Counted from the stretch's first letter, positions 33,912 through 43,004 are shown. The stretch is 64,000 nt of DNA from Chloroflexota bacterium (GCA_016234495.1 JACRBI010000008.1:1-64000), one strand, 5' to 3'. A program made the numbers and translations. The notes: a model not told the origin generated them from the sequence alone.

Positions 33912-36263
33912 TCATTTGACTATTCCTGCATCCAACATGGCAAGGTAGATCTTTTCTGCGGTGAAGGGCGGTCCTTCGAGCCGGATGCCAACTGCATCGA
34001 AGATGGCATTTGCAATCGCCGGGATGGTTGGCACCATCGAATGTTCGCCAATGCCGCGCGCACCCCACGGCCCATCATCTTGCGCGACTTCGACGATGAT
34101 TGATTGCATTTCTCGCGGGATGTCTGAGGAGGTGGCAATGCGGTAATCCACAAGGTTGGCGTTTTTGGGGAAACCATCTTTCAGTTGAAGGTGTTCGAGC
34201 AGCGCCGAACTTATTCCCTGCACCAGACCGCCTTCCATCTGGGCTTTCACCAATTCAGGGTTGATGGCTTTGCCGACATCGAATGCCGCCACGCCTTTGA
34301 GTATCTCGATCCGTCCGGTATCCAGATCCACTTCCAATTCGACGGCTTGCGCGCCAGTGGTGTAATGGACGACGCCATGCTCGCCCTGCCCCGTTTCGGC
34401 GTCAAGCCCGGTGACATCTTTCGGCATGAAGTTGCCGCGCCCAATGACCGGGCCGCCTTTCCAGCCGCGCCCATCAGGGTTGGGCAACCCATAAATCACC
34501 AGATTTTTCAGCGGTGTCTCTTTTTCGCTTTTATACGAAATCACCACGCCGTTGACAATGTCCAATTCGTCGGGCGATTCATCCCACGCTTCAGCCACCA
34601 AATCCAAAATTTGCTTGCGCACATCCTTTGCCGCGTTGACGATGGCATTGCCCATGCTCCATGTCAGTCGGCTGGCGACGGTCTGCCACTCGTACGGACT
34701 ATAGCGAGTGTCCACCGGCGCAGCGACGCGCACCCACTCGTACGGGACTCCCAACGTCGCAGCAGCCATCTGCGCTGAAATCGTGAACGCTCCCTGACCG
34801 ATATCCTGCCCGCCGATTCCCACGTTGACCTTGCCATCTTCAGCCAGTTCCACCCACGCGCTCGAACCCGCATTGGGCGGCATGGCTGGGGCCTTCCACA
34901 TCGCGGCTATGCCTTTGCCGCGGCGTTTGTTGGGCGCGCTCGCAGGTGACTTCCTGCCCCAGTCCACTGCGTTGGCTGCTTTCTGGATGCACTCCTCCAA
35001 ACCAATCGGGTGGATTTTTCCGCCCGTTGCCAGAATACTGTCAGTCTTCAAGCAATTCAACTTGCGGAATTCGACCGCGTCCATCCCGATTTGGGCGGCA
35101 AGCTCATCCATGCACTGCTCGAGCCCGGCATGCATCTCGGGCATTCCAAAGCCGCGCATCGGTCCGCCAACGGGGTGATTCGTGTAAACGCAATAACTGT
35201 CACCTTTGACGTTCGGCACTTCGTACGGCCCGGTGCAGCTGTAGCCAGCGGCGCGGGCGATGTTCACGCCATACTCGGTGTATGCTCCGCCGTCCCAATA
35301 GAAGCAATTTTCCATGGCGAGCAGTTTTCCATTTTTGTCGCAGCCCATTTTGAAATGTGCCGACAATCCCTGCCGCACGAATGCCGTGAAAAATTCCTCT
35401 TCGCGTGTCAGGCGCAGTTTGACGGGATGCCCCTTCACTTTCGTGGCAATCGCAACCGCCAGCGACTCCATGCTGACGCCTGCCTTGCCGCCAAATCCGC
35501 CGCCAACTGCGGGCGAGATGACGCGCATCTCACTCTGCGAAATTCCCAGCGACTGGGCAATGAGGTTGCGCTGAGCGAACGGCGACTGCGAGCTGGTCCA
35601 CATGGTAACTTCGCCGCGCTCATCCACTTTGGCGATGGCGATGTGCGGCTCGATAGGTACATGCTGAATGTGCGGGATTCGATACGAGCGCTCGATGACT
35701 GCCGCGCATTTATCCCAAGCCTCCTCCACATTTCCTTTGCGAAGTTTAAAGTGATTGGAAATATTCGTCCCTGCTTTTGGATAAATAAAGCCTGCCACCA
35801 CATACTTGCCAAGGTCGGGATGAAGCAGCGGCGCATCGGGACGGATGCCGGCTTCGGGATCGAGAACCGGTTCCAGCGCTTCATACTGGACCTCGATCAG
35901 GTCCAGCGCTTTTTGGGCAATTTCCTCGCTGACGGCTGCCACGCCGGCAACCGGGTCGCCCACGTAACGCGCGCGGTCACGGCAAAAGATGTAACGGTCT
36001 TGCAGATACAATCCGATGTAGCCGGGGAAATCCTCACCGGTGACGACTGCCTTCACGCCGGGTAAAGCCTTCGCCCTCGCCACATCGGTCTTTTTGATCA
36101 GCGCGTGCGGGTGCGGACTGCGTTTGATGCGTGCATAAAGCAATGCGTTCCCAAATTGCAGGTCATCGGTATAGATCGCCGCCCCTGTGACTTTTTCACG
36201 CGCGTCAATGCGCGGCGTGCTCTCGCCGACCGGGCTTGAATTTTGAATTTTCGGTTCAGCCAT
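33912..36263 (-). CDS. Xanthine dehydrogenase-like molybdenum-binding subunit
   Basis: A 783-aa large subunit of the xanthine oxidase family. N-terminal domain 'DAREKVTGAAIYTDDLQFG' (about 17-35), Mo-pterin domain with 'GGGFGGKAGVSMESLA', the loop 'GGPMRGFGMPEMHAGLEQ' (FRGFG-type and not the CODH AYRCSFR loop), and C-terminal 'WGARGIGEHSMVPTIPAIAN' bearing the catalytic Glu. It hydroxylates a purine or other N-heterocycle using water. It forms a complex with the 2Fe-2S and FAD subunits encoded upstream. The nearby NCS2 permease and FdrA/AllG/AllH favour a purine-type substrate. Confidence 0.9.
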   Translation of the reverse strand: MAEPKIQNSSPVGESTPRIDAREKVTGAAIYTDDLQFGNALLYARIKRSPHPHALIKKTDVARAKALPGVKAVVTGEDFPGYIGLYLQDRYIFCRDRARYVGDPVAGVAAVSEEIAQKALDLIEVQYEALEPVLDPEAGIRPDAPLLHPDLGKYVVAGFIYPKAGTNISNHFKLRKGNVEEAWDKCAAVIERSYRIPHIQHVPIEPHIAIAKVDERGEVTMWTSSQSPFAQRNLIAQSLGISQSEMRVISPAVGGGFGGKAGVSMESLAVAIATKVKGHPVKLRLTREEEFFTAFVRQGLSAHFKMGCDKNGKLLAMENCFYWDGGAYTEYGVNIARAAGYSCTGPYEVPNVKGDSYCVYTNHPVGGPMRGFGMPEMHAGLEQCMDELAAQIGMDAVEFRKLNCLKTDSILATGGKIHPIGLEECIQKAANAVDWGRKSPASAPNKRRGKGIAAMWKAPAMPPNAGSSAWVELAEDGKVNVGIGGQDIGQGAFTISAQMAAATLGVPYEWVRVAAPVDTRYSPYEWQTVASRLTWSMGNAIVNAAKDVRKQILDLVAEAWDESPDELDIVNGVVISYKSEKETPLKNLVIYGLPNPDGRGWKGGPVIGRGNFMPKDVTGLDAETGQGEHGVVHYTTGAQAVELEVDLDTGRIEILKGVAAFDVGKAINPELVKAQMEGGLVQGISSALLEHLQLKDGFPKNANLVDYRIATSSDIPREMQSIIVEVAQDDGPWGARGIGEHSMVPTIPAIANAIFDAVGIRLEGPPFTAEKIYLAMLDAGIVK

Positions 36264-36330
36264 AAGTTGTCTCCTTATGGGAATGTCAAAGGTTGGATAA
36301 TGCCAATCGAATCACGCGGCAGGTCACAGG

Positions 36331-36810
36331 TCAGGTTTGATGCGGTTTCATATCAGCGGCTTTCTTTACGCTTTCGATGATCCGCACGTAACCGGTGCAG
36401 CGGCATAAATTCCCGACGAGGGCTTCGCGTATCTCTTCCTCGGTGGGGCTGGGGTTGCGGTTGAGCAAGGCTCGCGAAGAAATCAAAATTCCGGGCGTGC
36501 AAAACCCGCATTGGACTCCGCCTGCTTGAATGAGCGCGTCTTGAACTGGGTCGAGTTGTTTGTCGCGCGCCAGCCCTTCCACGGTGATGATATTTGCGCC
36601 GTCACATTCCGCTGCCAGCACCATGCAACTGTTGACCGGTTCGCCGTTCAGCAAGACGGTGCAGGCGCCGCATTCGCCGGCAGAGCATCCGTTTTTGGTG
36701 CCGGTCAATGCCAGGCTTTCGCGCAGCATTTGCATGAGCGTCATGTTTGATGGAACGACCATTTGCTCCGGTTCGTGGTTTACGGTGACGTTAATTTTGT
36801 GGAATGCCAT
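36331..36810 (-). CDS. Xanthine dehydrogenase-like 2Fe-2S subunit
   Basis: A 159-aa small subunit with a plant-type 2Fe-2S domain ('CSAGECGACTVLLNGE', about residues 42-57) and an alpha-helical 2Fe-2S domain ('QCGFCTPG' about 100, 'LCRCTGY' about 135). It carries electrons from molybdenum to FAD. The order FAD subunit, 2Fe-2S subunit, Mo subunit is the usual one in bacteria. It follows the FAD subunit by 13 bases. Confidence 0.94.
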   Translation of the reverse strand: MAFHKINVTVNHEPEQMVVPSNMTLMQMLRESLALTGTKNGCSAGECGACTVLLNGEPVNSCMVLAAECDGANIITVEGLARDKQLDPVQDALIQAGGVQCGFCTPGILISSRALLNRNPSPTEEEIREALVGNLCRCTGYVRIIESVKKAADMKPHQT

Positions 36811-36823
36811 GCTGCCTCCGACT

Positions 36824-37717
36824 TCACCCCAGTTTTTTCCAAACTTCGGTCAATGCCTTCTCGGATAAATTCCTGACCATCTCTTTGCGATAGCGGGCGC
36901 TGCCGCGCACATCGTCAATCGGTGTGCAGGCTTCCGACGCCAGACGTGCCGCTTCATGAATTGCCTCCGCCGAAATGGGATGTTCCGCCAGATGGGTTTC
37001 AACTTCCGTTGGCATGAGCGGCAGCGGGGCAACCGATGCCAGCGCCAGGCGGAAGCGATAACCGGAGGCGCAGGTTGGTTCTTTGTATCCGAATGCTGTC
37101 ACCCCGACGATGGACAAATCGCTCAACTGATTCCGCCCGAGCTTGATATATGTTCCCGAACATTTCTGTGGCGGGAGGGGGAAGTGGATTGCCGTCACGA
37201 TGTCGCCGGGTTCGAGTGTCGTCTTGCCGGGGCCGAGAAAAAATGCGGACAAATTTTCTTCGTGTGAGCCGTTTATTCCATGAATGTGCAGGATGCCGCC
37301 CAAAACGAGACATGCTCCGATGACGTCGCCGGCAGGCGAGGCGTTGCAGATATTTCCGATAATGGTGGCGCGCGTCCGCAATTGGTAGCTGGCGACTGAG
37401 CGACAGGCTTTTACCAGCAGCGGATAATGTGCCTGCACCTCAGGTGAGGCGATGATGCGATTCATGTTGACGGCCGCGCCGACGGTCAGACCTGACTGCG
37501 GGTCAAAAGTGAGCAGGCTCATGCCGCTTAGATTTTTTACATCAACCAGATATTTTGGCGATAAGAAGCCGTCGCGCATACGAACAAAAACATCCGTCCC
37601 GCCGAGGAACGGACGCGCTTCGTTTGCATGGTTCGATAAAAATTCGCTGGCTTCGTTCAGCGTCTGTGGTTGGACATATTCAAATTCAGGAAGCGCCGGA
37701 TGCGTGTCTGAGGTCAT
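36824..37717 (-). CDS. Xanthine dehydrogenase-like FAD-binding subunit
   Basis: A 297-aa medium subunit. FAD loops 'ARPFLGGTDVFVRMRDG' (about 34-50) and 'ATIIGNICNASPAGDV' (about 115-130), and a C-terminal CO-dehydrogenase-flavoprotein domain ending 'SARYRKEMVRNLSEKAL'. It hands electrons to NAD or another acceptor. First gene of the three-subunit set. Confidence 0.93.
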   Translation of the reverse strand: MTSDTHPALPEFEYVQPQTLNEASEFLSNHANEARPFLGGTDVFVRMRDGFLSPKYLVDVKNLSGMSLLTFDPQSGLTVGAAVNMNRIIASPEVQAHYPLLVKACRSVASYQLRTRATIIGNICNASPAGDVIGACLVLGGILHIHGINGSHEENLSAFFLGPGKTTLEPGDIVTAIHFPLPPQKCSGTYIKLGRNQLSDLSIVGVTAFGYKEPTCASGYRFRLALASVAPLPLMPTEVETHLAEHPISAEAIHEAARLASEACTPIDDVRGSARYRKEMVRNLSEKALTEVWKKLG

Positions 37718-37812
37718 AGTGGTTTCCTTGCAATAGAATCGGTCATCCCTACAGATGGTAGAAATTAAGAATCACTTTTTGTTTAAATAATTCCACCATG
37801 GATAAATCAATG

Positions 37813-37841
37813 AGTGCCAGCCTTCAAATAGGGCTGGCACT
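37813..37841 (-). terminator. Hairpin after the NCS2 permease gene
   Basis: AGTGCCAGCC pairs with GGCTGGCACT over a 9-base loop, 10 bases beyond the permease stop on the minus strand. The T-run is weak, so termination may be partial and allow read-through into the dehydrogenase operon. Confidence 0.5.
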
Positions 37842-37850
37842 TTCGTTCCA

Positions 37851-39230
37851 TTACAGATTAATATTTTCCCGTTCTTTTACGCCAAACACTGATGGCGGCA
37901 AAATCAAGAAGAGGGTATTCATCAGGATGCCGGCGATTGCGGCGAAGACGATGGCGGGAATTCCGCTCGGGAACAGCACCGGAATGTTGAAGGGGAAGAT
38001 GCCGTTCGGCAGGGCGAGGTTGCCGCCGATTCCGCAGATCAAGATGGTCGCGCCGACTGCCAGCTGGCGCGGCTCGAAAAGGTTGACCTTTTCAGATTGG
38101 ATGAGCGCAACGCCCTGCATACCGATCACGCCGAACAGGTAGATCGCAAGCCCGCCGGTGACGGCTACTGGAATGGTGTTGACCAGCGCCGCAAGCTTGC
38201 CGATGAACCCAAGCAGGATCGCCATCACACCGGCAACCATCAAAACCGGAACTGAATAGTTGCGAGTGATGGCCATCAGGCTGTTGTTCTCGCCGTAGTT
38301 GGTGCCGGCGCATCCGCCCAGCAAACCGACGATGACATCATCAGCGCCGTCGGCGATAAGGTTGAGCCCGATCAGTTTTTTGATTTCGATCGGGGCTTTC
38401 TTTAATTCCTTTGCCAGCGCATCAATATACAGACTCATTTGATACAAGTGAGCGGTACTTTCAGGTATGGTGGCAATGGCGATTAATGAAATGCTGACGA
38501 CAACTGCCCAGGCATTGGGATCAGCAAAAGCTGGCAGGGTAATATTGGGGACTCGAATCCATTCAGCCTCAGAGATCAGACCAAAGTTCACCAATCCCAT
38601 TGGGATTGAAACGAGGTATCCCACGACCGCGCCCAATAGAATGGGCAGCATTCCGATCAGTCCTTTGCCTTGTAAATATACCGAGAAGGCGACGGTGAAA
38701 ATAAGCGTAATAAACGCAACCAGCCAGTTCGCTCCTGCCATGCCCAAAGCTGCGCCAGCCAGGGCAATACCAATGACAATGGCGACGCTGCCGGTTATGA
38801 CCGGGGGCAGCGCCTTATCGAGAGCTGCCTTGCCAATTCGCATGATCAACAAACCTACAAGAACTTCCACCACAGCGGTGCCGATGATACCGACCTGCAC
38901 CAACTTCACACCTTCGGGGCAATAGAAGGTGGCCGGGTCGGCAAAGCAATCATTGGCATACAGGCTCATTGCGGTGACGACAACGGTGATATAGCTGAAA
39001 CTCGAACCGTAATACATTGGGATACGGCGGCCTGAGACGAGCAGGGCGATGATCGTCCCAAGCCCGCTGGCGAGAAGGGTAACGCCAATGTCAAATTTGG
39101 TGAGAATGGCCACCAGAACGGTGGCGGGGAACATGGTTAGCACCTGCTGGAACGCCAGACTAAGCATGGCGCCCCAAGGGGGCGTGTCCTGCGGCAAATA
39201 ACCAACAATCGGTTGTTCTTTAACTGCCAT
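37851..39230 (-). CDS. NCS2-family nucleobase permease (uracil/xanthine type)
   Basis: A 459-aa transporter with about 12-14 membrane helices. NCS2 signatures: 'GFIGKLAALVNTIPVAVTGG' near the C-terminal half and 'GLLGGCAGTNYGENNSLMAI', which holds the conserved QN/GxxGxT-type substrate site. 'VTGSVAIVIGIALAGAALGM' is also typical. It imports uracil, xanthine or uric acid with protons. AGGAGG is 6 bases before the ATG. It lies 133 bases upstream of the xanthine dehydrogenase-like genes on the same strand, so it probably supplies their substrate. Confidence 0.92.
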   Translation of the reverse strand: MAVKEQPIVGYLPQDTPPWGAMLSLAFQQVLTMFPATVLVAILTKFDIGVTLLASGLGTIIALLVSGRRIPMYYGSSFSYITVVVTAMSLYANDCFADPATFYCPEGVKLVQVGIIGTAVVEVLVGLLIMRIGKAALDKALPPVITGSVAIVIGIALAGAALGMAGANWLVAFITLIFTVAFSVYLQGKGLIGMLPILLGAVVGYLVSIPMGLVNFGLISEAEWIRVPNITLPAFADPNAWAVVVSISLIAIATIPESTAHLYQMSLYIDALAKELKKAPIEIKKLIGLNLIADGADDVIVGLLGGCAGTNYGENNSLMAITRNYSVPVLMVAGVMAILLGFIGKLAALVNTIPVAVTGGLAIYLFGVIGMQGVALIQSEKVNLFEPRQLAVGATILICGIGGNLALPNGIFPFNIPVLFPSGIPAIVFAAIAGILMNTLFLILPPSVFGVKERENINL

Positions 39231-39644
39231 TTCGCTCCTCCTGAAAAAATTCTATTGGTGTCATTTTGGAACCAGGTTGTGCTTCCGAACCTCACTTAAA
39301 ACAAAAACGCGCTGTACGCGCACGTTGAAAATCACTCGATAAGCACCTCCTCATCAATTCCAATACAAAAGACTCGGGCAAAGTATTTCTTCATGAGAAT
39401 TGTTTTCCGGGAAAAACACCCGGGAAAGTGATCGCTAAACTAAAGTTATTATGGATTTAATCCGAGAGACAAAATAACACTATAACAATTCCTGTCCGCG
39501 GGCAAATTACAGATATCCTTATTTGTTGTTACATTTGTCAGGTGGCTCGTTGCCAATCACCCAATGTAATAACCCCCGTGAGCGACGCCTGGATACGCAG
39601 ATGGTCTTTTCCTGTACTGCGAAGCCAATTAAAACACGCGTATA
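39231..39644. other. 414-base gap upstream of the NCS2 permease
   Basis: The largest gene-free stretch. It should hold the promoter of the permease (minus) and the transcription end of the two-component genes (minus). I see only a weak hairpin near 39405-39425 (CCGGG with CCCGG) and A/T-rich sequence at 39430-39540. No riboswitch, tRNA or coding signal recognised. Confidence 0.5.
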
Positions 39645-40292
39645 TCAACTCCTCTGAATTTCGATCAGCCCCGCGCGCATGGCTGCCAGCACGGCCTGGG
39701 CACGGTTGGGCTGTTTCATTTTTTCAAGGATGTTCTTTGCATGACTGCGGATCGTTTCTTCGCTGACGCTTAATCGCATGGCGATCTGACGATAGGTATT
39801 CGGCGTCGCCATCCATTCAAGTACTTCATGTTCGCGGGAAGTCAATGAAAATGAAGGCACCAGTTGCGGATGCATTTTGCCGACCACCTTTTTCATCACG
39901 TCGGGGTGAAGGTATGCCTCGCCATGCACCACCGCATGGATCGCGCGCACCAGTTCGGCTGGCTCGATGTTTTTCAACACGTAGCCCTCAATGCCCGCCG
40001 CCACAAGTTCAAAGACGCGGTCATCAACTTCTGTGCCGGTCAGCATCACAATTTTTATTTTGGGGTTCGACTTGCGCAGCGCCAGCGCCATCTCCTGCCC
40101 GTCCATTTCAGGCATGATCAGGTCAACGAGGACGATATCTGGATTTAGATTCTTCGCCGCTTCTAGGCCGACTCGTCCATTTTCCGCTTCGCCGACTACC
40201 TCCAAATCTGATTCCAGACGAAGGACCATTGCCAACCCTTTGCGGACCACGGCGTGGTCGTCAACGATGAGGATGCGAATTGGTTCAGGCAT
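39645..40292 (-). CDS. NarL/LuxR-family response regulator
   Basis: A 215-aa regulator: receiver domain (about 1-120; 'ILIVDDHAVVRKGLAMVL', phospho-acceptor Asp in 'IVLVDLIMPEMDG', Lys in 'YVLKNIEPAELV') and a C-terminal LuxR-type HTH (about 150-212; 'LTSREHEVLEWMATPNTYRQ', 'SVSEETIRSHAKNILEKM'). The ATG lies inside the end of the kinase gene (8-base overlap), indicating coupling; a TTG at 40307 is a weaker alternative. It probably controls the divergent sulfur cluster, by position. Confidence 0.9.
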   Translation of the reverse strand: MPEPIRILIVDDHAVVRKGLAMVLRLESDLEVVGEAENGRVGLEAAKNLNPDIVLVDLIMPEMDGQEMALALRKSNPKIKIVMLTGTEVDDRVFELVAAGIEGYVLKNIEPAELVRAIHAVVHGEAYLHPDVMKKVVGKMHPQLVPSFSLTSREHEVLEWMATPNTYRQIAMRLSVSEETIRSHAKNILEKMKQPNRAQAVLAAMRAGLIEIQRS

Positions 40293-42012
40293 GGTGATGT
40301 CTGCCAATTGGAAGATGGATTAAGATGCGCGCTCCCGCCTCTGGCTGGCTGATGATCTCGCAATCGCCGCCCATGGCACGCGCACGTTCTTGAATACCAT
40401 GCAACCCAAAATGTTCGCGGTTGACGCTGCGGGATAATGCGATGCCGGGTTCAAATCCGCGGCCATCATCTGAAACATTTAAATGCACATGGTCTTCGGA
40501 GATGTTCAAACATAAGCGCGCCGAGTTCACACCCGAGTGCCTCGCCGAGTTTGCCAGCGCTTCCTGCGCCATGCGATAGATCGTCCTTCTTAAGCCGGAG
40601 GGCAGAGAGTTGAAATCTCCGCTGTGATTGAAAATAATATTGAACGAACGCGGGCGGCAGCAACTGTTGATGTAGTTCGTCAGGTCAGCCATGAACAACT
40701 CGATGGTGAGCGCAGACGGCCACAGGTCAAACACCGAGCGGCGGACTTCGTCATGCGCGCCGCTGGCGAGCGAACGTAATTCGATCAACTCGGTTTTCAC
40801 GTCGGCGGCCTGTTCGGGGAGCATGGCAATGCAGGCTTCGAGCGAGTACACGATGCCGAAAAGCGACTGCGCGACTGTGTCGTGGATGTCGCGGGCGATG
40901 CGGTTGCGCTCGGTTTCCACGGCGAGGCGCCGGGCACGGTCAATGCAAAGGATGGTTGTACCAAGCGCGAGTGAGGCTTGATTCGAAACCATCATGATGG
41001 CATCTTCGCGCTGGCGCGTCAATTCCTCGTTCCGGTCCATTTCCACCATCAAAATCCCGACGGTGTGTTCGCGCAGTGAGAGCGGATAAACATACCAGCG
41101 GCAGGTTTTCAGCCACGAATTCATACCCGCGTGGCTGATGAGGATTTCGTCGTCAGTACCTGTTTTGAAAATTCTGCGTTCGAGCAGGGCTTTGAAGATT
41201 TCGCCGTTTTCAGATTTGAGCGGAAGGGGGGCGATGGCGGGGAAGGTTGAGTTGGCGGGATAGAGCATCCAGTTGCCCATTTCTTCGAGCGCCGGGTCCA
41301 CCATGCCGACGATTGCCCGGCGGAACCCAAGCCCGGTGGTCACTGCACCAAGTACACGCTGCTCGACGGAGACGAGATCAGGCGCGGCCTGCAGGAGGAC
41401 AGTGAGATCGTGGATGACCTTTAACTGGCGGTGGGCGGTGGTGAGATTTTTGTTTTGTTCAGCGAGTTCATCGCGCGCGCCGAATAATTCCTCCCGCGCG
41501 CGGTTAATGTCTTTGAGCAGGGTGGATGGGAATGCGAAGAGAAGCGGGAAGAGCCATATTCCGGTCAGTTGGGTGATCAGTACGATGGTGTCTGCCGGCG
41601 GCTGGGAGCGATAGTCGCTGCTTATGAAATACAGCGGAGTGAATACAAGTGAAACAATCAGCGCGCCGCGGGCTTGAAAGAAAAATGCTCCCGCCAGTAA
41701 TGGGCTGAGAGCATAAAGATAATACGGGCTGTGTGATCCGCCGCTGGCCCACAGGACGAAGGCGGAGAAGAGCAGGTCAATGCTCATTGCGGCGGGATAA
41801 TCCACCACGACTTGATTCAGGCGGTGGTTGAAGATCGAGATGACCACATTGATGAGGATGGCGATAGACAATACAGTAAGAGGCGGAAGAATGTTTTGGG
41901 CGCTGACGCGGGTTAAGGTCAGCACGGCGGGGATTAACGAAGCCCAGCGGAAGATGACGAGGAAAATAAAAACGCGGTTTGTGCGAAAAACAGATTTAAT
42001 GTTTTTTAGCAT
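40285..42012 (-). CDS. Membrane sensor histidine kinase (HisKA_3/NarX-like)
   Basis: A 575-aa kinase. About six membrane helices (residues 10-190) form an integral sensor, then a GAF-like domain (about 225-360), then dimerisation and phosphotransfer helices with 'NRIARDIHDTVAQSLFGIV' (His in DIHD) and an HATPase with 'MAQEALANSARHSGV' and 'SDDGRGFEPG'. Start at MLKNIKSVFRT; a longer frame crosses a likely -10 (TATAAT on the minus strand at 42055-42060). The kinase type matches its NarL-like partner. Divergent from tusA by 158 bases. Confidence 0.9.
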   Translation of the reverse strand: MLKNIKSVFRTNRVFIFLVIFRWASLIPAVLTLTRVSAQNILPPLTVLSIAILINVVISIFNHRLNQVVVDYPAAMSIDLLFSAFVLWASGGSHSPYYLYALSPLLAGAFFFQARGALIVSLVFTPLYFISSDYRSQPPADTIVLITQLTGIWLFPLLFAFPSTLLKDINRAREELFGARDELAEQNKNLTTAHRQLKVIHDLTVLLQAAPDLVSVEQRVLGAVTTGLGFRRAIVGMVDPALEEMGNWMLYPANSTFPAIAPLPLKSENGEIFKALLERRIFKTGTDDEILISHAGMNSWLKTCRWYVYPLSLREHTVGILMVEMDRNEELTRQREDAIMMVSNQASLALGTTILCIDRARRLAVETERNRIARDIHDTVAQSLFGIVYSLEACIAMLPEQAADVKTELIELRSLASGAHDEVRRSVFDLWPSALTIELFMADLTNYINSCCRPRSFNIIFNHSGDFNSLPSGLRRTIYRMAQEALANSARHSGVNSARLCLNISEDHVHLNVSDDGRGFEPGIALSRSVNREHFGLHGIQERARAMGGDCEIISQPEAGARILIHLPIGRHHHA

Positions 42013-42079
42013 GAAAAACCTGAGCTTGTAAAAGAAAATGAAAGTTGTAGAATGATTATATCCGAATAATTTTTCCGTC

Positions 42080-42131
42080 TCCCCCGCGCGGGGGATGTAA
42101 ATCCCCCTGTATGCGGGATGGTCAATCCCGC
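42080..42131. promoter_or_regulatory. Cluster of competing palindromes in the tusA/kinase intergenic region
   Basis: Three perfect structures: TCCCCCGC/GCGGGGGA (42080-42095), GGGGGAT/ATCCCCC (42090-42107), sharing bases with the first, and GCGGGAT/ATCCCGC (42113-42131). They lie in the gap between the divergent kinase and tusA. They could be operator sites or alternative 5'-UTR folds for the sulfur operon. Confidence 0.45.
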
Positions 42132-42170
42132 GCCGAATCGGTATCATGGCGCAGTTCAAAGGAGGCTCGA

Positions 42171-42410
42171 ATGACAGATGTAATTAAAGAAGATCAGGTG
42201 CTTGATTGCTCAGGTATGCTTTGCCCCATGCCAGTTGTGAAAACATCCAAGGCCATGAAGGAAATGCAGTCTGGGCAGGTGTTGAAGATGGTCGCCACCG
42301 ACCCCGGCGCTCCGCCGGACATGGAAGCATGGAGCCGCCAGACCGGCAACGAACTTATGCGCTCCATGACCGAAGGCGGTAAATTTATCTTCTATTTAAA
42401 GAAGAAATGA
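42171..42410 (+). CDS. tusA: TusA-family sulfurtransferase
   Basis: A 79-aa sulfur carrier with the CPxP motif in 'DCSGMLCPMPVVKTSKAMKE' (second Cys about residue 16). TusA binds sulfane sulfur as a persulfide and passes it on; in sulfur oxidisers it feeds DsrE/LbpA/Hdr-like complexes. Start set at MTDVIKEDQ with AAAGGAGG in front. First gene of the plus-strand sulfur cluster, 33 bases before dsrE2. Confidence 0.9.
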   Translation: MTDVIKEDQVLDCSGMLCPMPVVKTSKAMKEMQSGQVLKMVATDPGAPPDMEAWSRQTGNELMRSMTEGGKFIFYLKKK

Positions 42411-42443
42411 TCGACTCTTTTTCAAACCTTTAGGAGTGATACC

Positions 42444-42968
42444 ATGTCCAAATCTGACCCGAACGCCCCCAAACGACTTGCCTTGATCGCAAGCAAGGGA
42501 ACACTTGACTGGGCCTATCCCCCGTTCATTCTCGCCAGCGCTGCCGGCGCGATGGGCTGGGAGGTGGGCATTTTCTTTACCTTTTACGGTCTGCCCTTGC
42601 TCAAGTCTGACCTTCATATGCAAGTCTCCCCGCTTGGTAACCCTGCCATGCCGATGAAAATGCCGTTTGGTCCGGAAGGCTTCCAAAACATTGTGTGGCC
42701 CATGCCGAATATTTTGATGGCAAACGTGCCTGGGTTTGAAGCAATGGCGACCAGTTTAATGAAGCAAACCTTCAAGAACAAAGGCGTTGCGTCCATTGAA
42801 GAATTGCGCGACATGTGTGTGGATTTGGATGTCCGCATGATCGGCTGCCAGATGACCATGGATGTCTTTGGCTTCAAGCGCGAAGAATTTATCAAGGAAT
42901 GTGAAGTTGGCGGTGCAGCCATGTTCCTTGAATATGCCGCGGACGCGGATGTGCAGTTGTTTGTCTAA
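42444..42968 (+). CDS. dsrE2: DsrE2-like sulfur-carrier protein
   Basis: A 174-aa DsrE/DsrF-superfamily protein. 'GAMGWEVGIFFTFYGL' and 'MIGCQMTMDVFGFKREEF', with the persulfide-bearing Cys in GCQM, match DsrE2-type proteins. The MFGPEGFQN-like central segment is a typical insertion. It takes part in cytoplasmic sulfur transfer, together with TusA. Not preceded by DsrF/DsrH, so it is not a DsrEFH trimer. Confidence 0.82.
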   Translation: MSKSDPNAPKRLALIASKGTLDWAYPPFILASAAGAMGWEVGIFFTFYGLPLLKSDLHMQVSPLGNPAMPMKMPFGPEGFQNIVWPMPNILMANVPGFEAMATSLMKQTFKNKGVASIEELRDMCVDLDVRMIGCQMTMDVFGFKREEFIKECEVGGAAMFLEYAADADVQLFV

Positions 42969-42977
42969 GCAATAAAA

Positions 42978-43004
42978 GTAGGTCACGCTTAAAGCGTGAC
43001 CTAC
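42978..43004 (+). repeat. Perfect inverted repeat between the two dsrE-like genes
   Basis: GTAGGTCACGCTT and AAGCGTGACCTAC are perfect arms around a single base. It begins with GTAG but is not otherwise like the REP elements near the RAYT gene. Confidence 0.7.

Noticed and set aside
33912-37717. Aerobic CO dehydrogenase (CoxMSL)
   Set aside because: The large subunit has an RGFG loop and not the AYRCSFR loop of CoxL, and the neighbours are purine-type genes.
39231-39644. Purine or xanthine riboswitch before the NCS2 permease
   Set aside because: I could not find the conserved junction or loop sequences; only a short hairpin and A/T-rich DNA are visible.
42978-43004. Another REP element, because it begins with GTAG
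   Set aside because: Arm sequence and loop differ from the RAYT-linked elements (no CTCT/AGAG loop, one-base centre), so I keep it as a separate inverted repeat.
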